In this document: piece by piece, positions 1-6,532 of the stretch
How positions within the stretch are numbered: the first letter of the stretch is position 1
Layout: each line of letters starts with the position of its first letter
From: Thermoproteota archaeon
GTDB lineage: Archaea > Thermoproteota > Bathyarchaeia > Bathyarchaeales > Bathycorpusculaceae
Reading direction: 5' to 3'
DNA: 10,188 nt
Assembly (NCBI GenBank): GCA_012511995.1
Contig: JAAZFA010000142.1
Span: 1 to 10,188, forward strand
The notes under the pieces: model-generated
What the model was told of the DNA's origin: nothing
The model's database searches: none
The model's input: the letters and a program-made list of their open reading frames with translations, nothing else
Made by a program: the position numbers and the translations under genes

Positions 1-12
1 TATTTTCGTCTC

Positions 13-29
13 AAAAATGTACTAAAAAA
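13..29 (-). terminator. T-tracts after flpA
   Basis: Reading the minus strand past the fibrillarin stop, a pyrimidine-rich stretch leads into T6 (24-29) and then T5 (13-17), with no hairpin. This is the usual form of an archaeal transcript end, consistent with flpA being the last gene of the nop5 operon. The window ends right after, so a gene beyond cannot be excluded. Confidence 0.4.
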
Positions 30-51
30 GAATACAAATGAAGAGGAGTCA

Positions 52-750
52 TTAAATTTTTTGGGCTACAATCATTGCATGTGCTTTATCGTACGGGTCT
101 AACTCTACGATTTCCGTTACATCATAAACCCTCTTCTTTAACACACGTGCCTCATGTTGGTAGACGTCCTGAGGCGCCATGGTCACATCGATGCTCTGTG
201 ACTTACAAGCTAACATAACCCATCCATTCGGCTTTAAAAACACATCCGCATTATCTGCCAATAACTTCGCTTGCTCAGGTTGTGCAACATCACAATAGAC
301 AACATCTACTTTACCGGAGATGAACATCGCATAGTGTTCAGGCATACGAGCATCTTCCAACATAGGCGTAATATTAGACCTATACGCTGCAACATTATTA
401 ACTAAGTCTCGAAGTGATCGCTGTGCAAATTCAACACAGTAAACATGACCTGTTTCTCCAACTATGTCTGAAACATGACTGGGAGTGGTTCCTGATGCAG
501 CACCCAAATAGAGAACCTTTGATCCTGGTTCAATAGGCACAGTTTGCAAGCCCTTTATGATTGCGCCAGCTAATTTACTACGAAAAGCATCCCAAACCCT
601 GTACTCCACACCTTTAAATTTCACGAGACGCTCCCCATAGAATTTAAGGCTAGGCGTCAAATTCTTTGTGCCCAACCGTTTAGCGCCATCTTCAAGGACT
701 ACGTTGTAGATTTCTTTAAAGGTTGGATGTTGTTTAACTCTCAGACCCAC
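52..750 (-). CDS. flpA: Fibrillarin-like rRNA/tRNA 2'-O-methyltransferase
   Basis: This is the SAM-dependent methyltransferase of the archaeal C/D-box sRNP, which acts with Nop5, L7Ae and a guide RNA to 2'-O-methylate rRNA and tRNA. From a GTG at 748-750 it gives 232 residues, the usual archaeal length. Residues 1-57 form the small N-terminal domain. The SAM-binding loop LGAASGTTPSH is at 82-92, the acidic VYCVEFA strand at 103-109, and DVVYCDVAQP at 149-158. The K-D-K-H tetrad known for fibrillarins is present as K59, D154, K183 and H224. The frame stays open for 97 more codons upstream, with an ATG near 1041. That extension lies wholly inside the nop5 tail and does not resemble fibrillarin, so I chose the GTG where homology begins (GLRVKQHPTFKEIY). 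A second GTG at 778-780 would add 10 residues. The start overlaps the nop5 stop by 17 bases, implying translational coupling. Family certain; exact start moderately sure. Confidence 0.96.
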   Translation of the reverse strand: MGLRVKQHPTFKEIYNVVLEDGAKRLGTKNLTPSLKFYGERLVKFKGVEYRVWDAFRSKLAGAIIKGLQTVPIEPGSKVLYLGAASGTTPSHVSDIVGETGHVYCVEFAQRSLRDLVNNVAAYRSNITPMLEDARMPEHYAMFISGKVDVVYCDVAQPEQAKLLADNADVFLKPNGWVMLACKSQSIDVTMAPQDVYQHEARVLKKRVYDVTEIVELDPYDKAHAMIVAQKI

Positions 751-2173
751 GTTTTTCTTGTCCCCGGTTTTGACTGCCACCGCTTCCTCCGCGTCTATCG
801 CGTCTGTCTCTTTGACCGCCAAAGCGCTTTCCGCCACCATGTCTAGGTCGATTGTTACGGTCCTTAAATCCACTGCCTTCACGGCGTGGAGAACGCTCAC
901 CTTTACCGAAACGGCGTCCATCGCCTTCGCGTCGTTGACCGCCCTCTCTGTAACTAAATCCGCCTTCCCTTCGGTCGAAACTATCTCGTTTCTCTTTGGG
1001 TTTAGGCTCCTTAGGCGGCGGGGGCTCTTTATATTTCTCACGGATCTCTTCGATACGTTTGGTAATGTTTTCTTTTAATTCATCACCGATGAAGTGACCA
1101 CCACCAAACGCATCAGCACGTGCAGCAATGGCAAGTTTACCTGCGATGGCGCGTGCAATCTTTCCTCGTTGCCACCTCTTTGCATCGTGTAGAAGTGTAT
1201 GTTGAAATATTAATCCATGTTTAGGCGGACGAGCTCCAGTTTTTAATGACCGAAAAAGCGCTTTTTCGGCTCCTAAAACTTGAATCGTACTTGCAGGCCT
1301 CATTGCCAGATTCTGTAAACTACCTGCAATAGATATCATACGTGCACCAAGAAGTGATCCAGCGACCGCCCGAACGTTAGGCGCTACTTCTTCCATAGTT
1401 CTATCCATATAATCCTCCATACTCTTACGTAGTTCATAGAAAGCCAATACATCTTTAGCTAACTGTTGAATCTGCAACAAATCAGTACCGGCGATATCTG
1501 CACCCATCGAAGACTCGGCTGCTTTTACTACTAGTTGTGTACGTTCTTTAGGTATGTTTTCTGCCTCTAAACGTTCAAAAGTAAACTCATCGCGGTCTCC
1601 CAATTTAACTACCAATCGAGCATAAGTCTCATGTTTCTCGATTAACCTATCAAGTTCTGGAAAGTAAACACCATACCATTCACGTAATCTGCCCATGAAG
1701 AGATTAACAGTTTGATCAAGACTATCCAGCGTTTGTATGCTTTGTGAAATAATAAGGTCGCGTTTACCTGTTGCGCCTTTGATGCGTAACTTGGATAGTT
1801 CCATGCTGACATTACGGTTCCAAATGTCGAGTTCCTGTTGATTTTCTGTAAAGCCTGATTGTAAGGCGACTTCACTCATGCGGGAACTATGCACCGCCGA
1901 ATCAGCCGGTGTAGCAACTTCAACGTTTACTTTGAGTCTCCGTTGGGCTTCTTCGGCTAATTTACCATTTGAGAACACAAAGGTATCATAACCTACGTTA
2001 ACAAGTAATGTAACTAAAGATGTGATTTGATCTGAGAGTTTACCCGATTCAGTGCGAAGCAGGCTTTTTGCTGCTGCCTGAGGTTTCTTTGGAAAAAGAG
2101 CCTTCTCTATTAAGCTATTTTTCTGGTCGAATGCTGCTACACCGAAAGGGAACTGTACTATGAAAGCTTTCAT
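734..2173 (-). CDS. nop5: Nop5 (Nop56/58-like) C/D-box sRNP scaffold protein with Arg/Gly-rich tail
   Basis: This is the scaffold of the archaeal C/D-box methylation complex. Its N-terminal domain binds fibrillarin, its coiled coil dimerises, and its Nop domain binds L7Ae-guide RNA. The protein has 479 residues from an ATG. Residues 1-105 match the N-terminal fold (MKAFIVQFPFGVAAF). Residues 110-260 are the helical coiled-coil part. The Nop-domain signature runs from 265 to 320, with PNV, GSLLGARMISIAGSL, PASTIQVLGAEKALF and PPKHG. After KHG a basic helix region continues to about 380. The last ~98 residues are low-complexity: a Pro/Lys/Glu stretch (EPPPPKEPKPKEK), then about 80 residues rich in Arg, Gly, Asp and Glu (RREGG, REGG, RRFG, RRGG). 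Archaeal Nop5 proteins commonly end in a charged tail, but this one is long and resembles the Gly-Arg domain that eukaryotes carry on fibrillarin. flpA follows with overlap, as is common in archaea. Confidence 0.96.
   Translation of the reverse strand: MKAFIVQFPFGVAAFDQKNSLIEKALFPKKPQAAAKSLLRTESGKLSDQITSLVTLLVNVGYDTFVFSNGKLAEEAQRRLKVNVEVATPADSAVHSSRMSEVALQSGFTENQQELDIWNRNVSMELSKLRIKGATGKRDLIISQSIQTLDSLDQTVNLFMGRLREWYGVYFPELDRLIEKHETYARLVVKLGDRDEFTFERLEAENIPKERTQLVVKAAESSMGADIAGTDLLQIQQLAKDVLAFYELRKSMEDYMDRTMEEVAPNVRAVAGSLLGARMISIAGSLQNLAMRPASTIQVLGAEKALFRSLKTGARPPKHGLIFQHTLLHDAKRWQRGKIARAIAGKLAIAARADAFGGGHFIGDELKENITKRIEEIREKYKEPPPPKEPKPKEKRDSFDRREGGFSYREGGQRREGDGRRFGKGERSPRREGSGFKDRNNRPRHGGGKRFGGQRDRRDRRGGSGGSQNRGQEKRGSES
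1250..1269. repeat. Perfect 20-base palindrome inside nop5
   Basis: The arm CCGAAAAAGC is followed directly by its exact reverse complement GCTTTTTCGG, with no loop or mismatch. It lies in codons for A-E-K-A-L-F-R of the Nop-domain signature, which is among the most conserved parts of the protein. Part of the symmetry is therefore forced by the amino-acid sequence. A function as a DNA site or RNA hairpin is unproven. Confidence 0.6.
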
Positions 2174-2214
2174 TTCTTTTGCCCCAATAAACTAAGTATT
2201 GTCCACACTATGGG

Positions 2215-2228
2215 TTAATAAATAAATT
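2215..2228 (-). promoter_or_regulatory. Probable TATA element of the nop5-flpA operon
   Basis: On the minus strand this AT-only stretch (AATTTATTTATTAA) is centred about 49 bases before the nop5 ATG. That would place the transcript start near 2197 and give a leader of about two dozen bases. No convincing Shine-Dalgarno sequence precedes the ATG. The assignment rests on composition and spacing only. The TATATAAG at 2296-2303 is a competing candidate with a longer leader. Confidence 0.35.
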
Positions 2229-2295
2229 GTTTATGTCTATAAAGTCACACGTACAGTTTGAATATTCATAATAAGCAAGCATCTGTTTCTCTAAC

Positions 2296-2303
2296 TATAT
2301 AAG
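2296..2303. promoter_or_regulatory. Strong TATA-like octamer in the gap between the histidine kinase gene and nop5
   Basis: The sequence reads TATATAAG on the plus strand and CTTATATA on the minus strand, both close to an archaeal TATA box. On the minus strand it could drive nop5 with a leader of roughly 95 bases. On the plus strand it would start a transcript near 2325 heading antisense into the histidine kinase gene. The 205-base gap (2174-2378) contains no ORF of note, no tRNA, and no C or D box motif that I could find. Confidence 0.3.
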
Positions 2304-2378
2304 AGGCAGAGCAAAACAAGATAGAAGTCAAAAGACTAATGGAATAGCTTGACAATAATGTGAACCGCAGGTTAGGAT

Positions 2379-3740
2379 CTACGTTTTGCGATTATCGTTT
2401 ATACCCTTTTCATTTAGAGTTATTATGAATTTTGTTCCCTTCCCAGTTTCACTCTCAAAAGTTAGTGATCCACCCAAGGCTTCTACAAGTCGCTTAACCA
2501 CCGGTAAACCTAATCCTTGACCTTTTGCCTTAGTTGTCAATAATGGCGTAAAAAGTCGAGACTTGACTTCTTCTGGGATACCATTACCAGTGTCGCTGAC
2601 TTCAATGACTACCCTTTGATCTGTTTTGTATGCGACCACTCGTAAGATTCCACCATCAGGCATAGCTTGGATTCCGTTGTTAACTAGGTTTGTGAGTGCA
2701 CGTCGGATGAGGGTTGGGTCAGTCTTTACTTTAGGATAACCCTGAACATCAACGTGTAAAGTTATCCAATCAGGAACTCGAACAGTTTGGAAAGTACTTG
2801 TAACTAACTTTGCTAAATCAGTCTCCTTAATATCAGGCTTTATGGGTCTAGCAAAATCTTGCAGGTCAGACACTATTTTACTGATATAATCTGATTGTTC
2901 CTCAATAAACTCTATACTCTCTAATGCCGGAGCCTTTACTTCTTGAGGCATAGGGCTTTCCACAATAGATTGCCTAGCAATGTAGACTTCACTAGTAATT
3001 GCCTGCAATGGATTGCGTATATCATGACCTATCATCCCGGCGGTCTGCCCGATAGCTGCTAAACGGTCGATTTCTTTACGCTCTTGGGATACTTTATGCA
3101 TATGCCATCGGTAAGAGCGTATTTGCAGACTACTTAACGCGCCAACCAAGTTGGCGAAGGCTAAACTAAATAAAGCAGTAACAAGTCCAGGCTCCATAAA
3201 CCCATGAAAAGTAAATGCAATTATAACTACTTCACCTAAACTAAAAACTATTGATGGAATCACTTGAAAAATAAACCGTGTTGGCATAACCAAATAGAAA
3301 ATAACCACAGCCATATCTATAACGATTATATGAGGTACAAAATTTTCGGGGCGCGTCAAATTAACTAACAGTACCCCTATTACCAAAGAAAGCATGTAGA
3401 AAAAAATCGCTCTATCATAAGCAGAATGATTAGGCACGTTTTTAAGGTACCTTAAAATAAAGACAGAAAAAGCGACAAGTACAATCCTAAGTATTATTAA
3501 ACCAACCAAAATAGGTGACGTACCTAAAAACTGGTAATCACCGATAACAAACAAAGCAACAATTAAAGCTAAAATAAAAATGAATGGTCTTGCTTCTGAG
3601 ATATCAGAATCAAGATAATATTTTCTATATTCAGGGTCTGCATCCGCTGAAGTAGCCCGCCAAGCAGTCTTGAATCTACCTTTTAAGTGTCTAAACAAAG
3701 TAATTAAATCTCTACCTCTGATTAATTCGTTTTCCTCCAA
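2379..3740 (-). CDS. Membrane-bound sensor histidine kinase, six transmembrane helices
   Basis: An integral-membrane sensor kinase of 453 residues. About 50 N-terminal soluble residues are followed by six hydrophobic segments, near 52-67, 76-97, 110-127, 136-152, 155-177 and 184-204. No extracytoplasmic sensor domain of any size lies between them, so the stimulus is probably sensed within the membrane. A linker helix leads to the HisKA domain, with the H-box GHDIRNPLQ and phospho-acceptor His239. The HATPase domain has an N-box (NLVNNGIQAMPDGG, 351-364), G1 (VSDTGNGIPEEV, 381-392), an F-box (LFTPLLTTKAKGQGLGL, 396-412) and G2 around 406-412. All kinase motifs look intact. No response regulator is adjacent, so the partner is elsewhere. 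The start is uncertain: the first usable codon is TTG at 3738-3740, directly overlapped by a GGAGG, and no ATG or GTG exists in frame upstream before a stop. The ClC gene lies 90 bases upstream on the same strand. Confidence 0.9.
   Translation of the reverse strand: MEENELIRGRDLITLFRHLKGRFKTAWRATSADADPEYRKYYLDSDISEARPFIFILALIVALFVIGDYQFLGTSPILVGLIILRIVLVAFSVFILRYLKNVPNHSAYDRAIFFYMLSLVIGVLLVNLTRPENFVPHIIVIDMAVVIFYLVMPTRFIFQVIPSIVFSLGEVVIIAFTFHGFMEPGLVTALFSLAFANLVGALSSLQIRSYRWHMHKVSQERKEIDRLAAIGQTAGMIGHDIRNPLQAITSEVYIARQSIVESPMPQEVKAPALESIEFIEEQSDYISKIVSDLQDFARPIKPDIKETDLAKLVTSTFQTVRVPDWITLHVDVQGYPKVKTDPTLIRRALTNLVNNGIQAMPDGGILRVVAYKTDQRVVIEVSDTGNGIPEEVKSRLFTPLLTTKAKGQGLGLPVVKRLVEALGGSLTFESETGKGTKFIITLNEKGINDNRKT
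3734..3738 (-). promoter_or_regulatory. Shine-Dalgarno-like GGAGG overlapping the proposed TTG start of the histidine kinase
   Basis: On the minus strand the reading is TTGGAGGAAAAC. The GGAGG starts at the last base of the TTG instead of 5-10 bases before a start. The only in-frame codon at a plausible distance behind it is ATC (3720-3722). The next TTG (codon 15) is about 35 bases away, too far for this site to serve. Either the TTG is read on a leaderless mRNA, or a rare start codon is used, or the GGAGG is chance. Confidence 0.35.
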
Positions 3741-3830
3741 AATAAAGCAAATTTGTTTTTTAGGTAAATATCATGTTACAATATTACTTTTTGTAGATTA
3801 ATCAATTTCGAATAAAGTATCTTTAAAATA

Positions 3831-5519
3831 CTATGATGGACTTTTTGGTTCAACCAACTCTAAAATTTTCTTTATCACATCAATTACCGAAATAACACCG
3901 ATAATCTGTGAAGTGTCATCTACAACATAAACGTCGTCTTCTTGATTATCCATCATACTTTCTGCTATAGTATTCAAGCGTGTATTATGTTTAATAATAA
4001 TGGGTTGTCTCATAATTTTTTCAGGAAGTTCTAACTCGTGATTCCCCACATCAAGGTAACCAAGGTTTTCTAAACTCACCATACCTATAATATAATTGGA
4101 TTCATCGATAACAGGCATAACTCGAAGGTCCTGTTCCTTAAAAGTTTGCAAGGCATCCTTAACAGTGGTTCCTTTACGTAATACGAAGGGGCTTTCGGTC
4201 ATGATTTCAGATGCTGTAATCTGTTTTAGGGCATCAGGAGCTACTTTTAATCCTCTAAGATAGAACCGTTTCAGAGCTAAGGCTTCATTCTTGAGTCTTG
4301 TACGGGGTTGGAGAGGATAAAAAGAATGGTTTCCAGAGAGGACAAAACTAATACCGCTTGCTAGAAGAGCAGGGATAGCAAATAGGCCACCTAACGTTTC
4401 AACGACGAATGCAGCGGGAGTTAAGAGCATTTTATGTGTTCCTGCAAGTAAAGCGGCCATACCTACGGCAATAAACATTATAGACAAATTCACATTGAAG
4501 ACTAAAGAGAAGATATAACCTAAACCGGCGCCTATTACGATAGTGGGAAAAAATAATCCACCGCTTCCACCCCAATTTAGCGTAGTTGTGGTGATGATGG
4601 TTTTTAATAAAATTACCGCGATGAGAACGGTTATACTGAAACTCGCCCCACTAATAAGAGCACTGACGAAGTGCAGACCTACTCCGATAGAATAAATTGA
4701 AATTAACCCTGATAATGCAACTGAACTGGCACATAACACAACTACTGCGGTGTCACCGTACTTTTCTCTTAACTTTACGCCATATTCACTCATTTTATCA
4801 AAAGTTTTTGTGAAGAACACGGAGTACAGACCACAGATTGAACCAAGCAATAACGACAATCCAATAATGTCTAACGTAAGTGGAGTTGACGCTATAGTGC
4901 CAAAAATAGGTTCAGCGCCTAGCACTGCTACAGACAACAAGTATGCAGGTATCGACGCAACGATAGCTTCAATAAAGGTTTCACGGTCTAAGTCGTTTTT
5001 ATAAGGTATTTCGAGAGCAAATAGGATGCCCGTGAGCGGTGTTCTAAAGGTAGCCGCTAAACCCGCAGCTGCACCTGCAACAAAGATTCTTCTCCTCAAA
5101 TCATGCTTAACTTTAAAACGTTTAGTTAAAGCTGAAGCAACACCACCGCCGGCAAGCAAACTTGGACCCTCAGGTCCAGCACTACCGCCAAAACCGATGG
5201 TTAACATACCTGCGACAGATTTTACAAAGGTGTCCCGAAAGTTAACTTCACCGTTTGTTAGATGATAGGCTTCTAATACAGTATGGGTTCCTGAACCAGT
5301 TGTTTTAGTTTTAGCCAAACGTTTTACTAGAAAATATGGTAGACCAATTGCTGCAAAAGACAGGGGAATGATAGTGAAGACCGAGAAACTCGATGCAGAC
5401 CATGTTATTTGCCAGAGTTCGGTGTAGACAATATAGAGACCGATAGCTAATGCTGCAGCAAGCAATCCGGTAATGCCAACGAACACATAGTAAGTGATAT
5501 TGTCGCTAAATCTGCTCAT
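3831..5519 (-). CDS. ClC-family chloride channel/antiporter with C-terminal CBS pair
   Basis: A ClC anion transport protein of 562 residues that works as a dimer in the cytoplasmic membrane. Residues 1-425 form the helical ClC body. The first anion-site loop is GSGTHTV (75-81). The second is GSAGPEGP (112-119), with the gating glutamate at E117. FRTPLTGILFALEIPY (158-173) follows, then GGLFFP (320-325, the GxFxP motif). A tyrosine (Y401) in NHSFYPLQPRTR sits near the position of the inner-gate tyrosine. Two CBS domains (about 434-490 and 500-555) form a cytoplasmic module that binds adenine nucleotides in related proteins. Aligned by eye to the E. coli ClC-ec1 antiporter, the inner proton glutamate (E203) is replaced by Ile171, while the preceding Glu (E170) is kept. 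Proton coupling may therefore be altered, and I cannot say whether this is a channel or an antiporter. The start is an ATG with a TATA box about 31 bases upstream. Confidence 0.93.
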   Translation of the reverse strand: MSRFSDNITYYVFVGITGLLAAALAIGLYIVYTELWQITWSASSFSVFTIIPLSFAAIGLPYFLVKRLAKTKTTGSGTHTVLEAYHLTNGEVNFRDTFVKSVAGMLTIGFGGSAGPEGPSLLAGGGVASALTKRFKVKHDLRRRIFVAGAAAGLAATFRTPLTGILFALEIPYKNDLDRETFIEAIVASIPAYLLSVAVLGAEPIFGTIASTPLTLDIIGLSLLLGSICGLYSVFFTKTFDKMSEYGVKLREKYGDTAVVVLCASSVALSGLISIYSIGVGLHFVSALISGASFSITVLIAVILLKTIITTTTLNWGGSGGLFFPTIVIGAGLGYIFSLVFNVNLSIMFIAVGMAALLAGTHKMLLTPAAFVVETLGGLFAIPALLASGISFVLSGNHSFYPLQPRTRLKNEALALKRFYLRGLKVAPDALKQITASEIMTESPFVLRKGTTVKDALQTFKEQDLRVMPVIDESNYIIGMVSLENLGYLDVGNHELELPEKIMRQPIIIKHNTRLNTIAESMMDNQEDDVYVVDDTSQIIGVISVIDVIKKILELVEPKSPS

Positions 5520-5545
5520 TTATGGGTTGCATCAATATTCCTTAT

Positions 5546-5554
5546 GTTATAAAC
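5546..5554 (-). promoter_or_regulatory. TATA box for the ClC gene
   Basis: The minus-strand reading is GTTTATAAC, centred about 31 bases before the ClC ATG. Archaeal TATA boxes sit about 25 bases before the transcript start, so the mRNA would begin within a few bases of the ATG and be nearly leaderless. This agrees with the lack of a Shine-Dalgarno sequence in front of that ATG. The histidine kinase may be read from the same promoter. Confidence 0.5.
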
Positions 5555-5683
5555 ATATTGAAGTTTTTTTAAAGTAGCTCAAAAAGTTAATAGAACAGCC
5601 TATAGATTTAATGCATCTAGGGATGGAAAAACATATCCAAATACACACCACATAATGAAAGCGACAAAACCGTTATTGTAGGG

Positions 5684-6532
5684 TTGATACAAACTATTGT
5701 TTCAGAAGACATAGCAGATAACATGGAAAAAACAGAAAGAAAAATCATAGAAGCTGCGCAGAAAGGCGCACAAATAATCTGCTTACAAGAACTTTATCGT
5801 TCAAGATATTTTCCTCAAGAGCAAAACCTCGACGTATCAAAACTTACCGAAACCATTCTAGGTGACTCAACTAAAGCATTCTCCGCAATAGCTGCAAAGT
5901 TTAATGTGGTAATTATTGTGCCGATTTTTGAAAAGAATGAAAATGGTAAAACCTACAATACTGCAGTTATAATCGACGCAGACGGTTCAATTGCTGGGGT
6001 ATACCGCAAAACCCATATTCCTTTTGATCCATACTTTTACGAAAAAAATTACTTTGCACCTGGAGAACAAGGGTATCAAGTTTACAATACTGCTTATGCC
6101 CGCATTGGAGTCTTGATATGTTATGATCAATGGTTCCCTGAACCTGCACGTATCAACGCGTTGCAAGGCGCAGATATTGTTTTCTACCCAACCGCTATTG
6201 GCTACATTAAAGGGCATACTTCAGCAGATGACGATTGGCATGATGCATGGAAAACCGTTCAGCGGGCTCATGCAATCGCAAATGGGATTCACGTAGCTGC
6301 AATAAATCGTGTAGGTCAAGAAGGGTTGCTAGAATTCTGGGGAGGCAGTTTCGTATGCGACTCGTTTGGCAAAGTAATTGCAGAAGCCAGCATAACAAAC
6401 GAGGAAGTAGTCGTAGCTGAACTCGACTTATCACATAATGAATGTATTAAAGAAGGATGGGGTTTTCTACGCAACCGACGCCCCGATACCTACAACTTAT
6501 TGACCAAAAATGTGGAGGAGGATAAACAATGA
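5684..6532 (+). CDS. aguB: N-carbamoylputrescine amidohydrolase (nitrilase superfamily); 5' end apparently frameshifted
   Basis: Hydrolyses N-carbamoylputrescine to putrescine, CO2 and ammonia in the cytoplasm, the step after agmatine deiminase. The nitrilase-fold Glu-Lys-Cys triad is clear. In the 282-residue product from the TTG at 5684 it comprises E36 (CLQELYRSRYF), K109 (YRKTHIPFDP, then YEKNYFAPGE) and C146 (IGVLICYDQWFPEPAR). RAHAIANGIHVAAINRVG and FWGGSFVCDSFG are also typical of AguB. The TTG start cuts off the first beta strand. The same frame encodes KTVIVG just upstream, but no ATG, GTG or TTG precedes it before a stop at 5618-5620. An ATG at 5655 lies one frame off. Adding one A to the A-run at 5666-5669 would give MKATKTVIVGLIQ and a normal 292-residue protein. 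A sequence error, a real lesion, or reinitiation after the short ORF 5655-5681 could explain this. The stop overlaps the aguA start (ATGA). Function sure; N-terminus not. Confidence 0.9.
   Translation: MIQTIVSEDIADNMEKTERKIIEAAQKGAQIICLQELYRSRYFPQEQNLDVSKLTETILGDSTKAFSAIAAKFNVVIIVPIFEKNENGKTYNTAVIIDADGSIAGVYRKTHIPFDPYFYEKNYFAPGEQGYQVYNTAYARIGVLICYDQWFPEPARINALQGADIVFYPTAIGYIKGHTSADDDWHDAWKTVQRAHAIANGIHVAAINRVGQEGLLEFWGGSFVCDSFGKVIAEASITNEEVVVAELDLSHNECIKEGWGFLRNRRPDTYNLLTKNVEEDKQ
6514..6521 (+). promoter_or_regulatory. Shine-Dalgarno sequence for aguA
   Basis: GGAGGAGG ends seven bases before the aguA ATG at 6529, inside the last codons of aguB. It is the clearest Shine-Dalgarno site in the window. 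It fits the expectation that internal operon genes are read from a ribosome binding site while first genes here have short or no leaders. It fixes the aguA start. Confidence 0.75.

Noticed and set aside
751..1041. Fibrillarin starting at the upstream ATG with a 97-residue extension
   Set aside because: The extension overlaps the nop5 tail fully and resembles no fibrillarin N-terminus; homology begins at the GTG at 748-750.
758..1078. Plus-strand open frame of 106 codons opposite the nop5 tail
   Set aside because: Its Ser/Thr/Ala-rich product is the mirror of Arg/Gly codons in nop5 and matches nothing known; the stretch is already covered by an evident gene.
2174..2378. Possible C/D-box sRNA or tRNA beside nop5
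   Set aside because: No RUGAUGA C box or CUGA D box pair and no cloverleaf-like arms were found on either strand.
4750..5265. Two plus-strand open frames (4750-5004 and 5026-5265) opposite the ClC gene
   Set aside because: Antisense reflections of membrane-protein codons; no start signals and no recognisable domains.
5618..5654. In-frame upstream extension of aguB (about 22 codons from the stop at 5618)
   Set aside because: It contains no ATG, GTG or TTG and its sequence does not resemble the start of AguB proteins before the KTVIVG strand.
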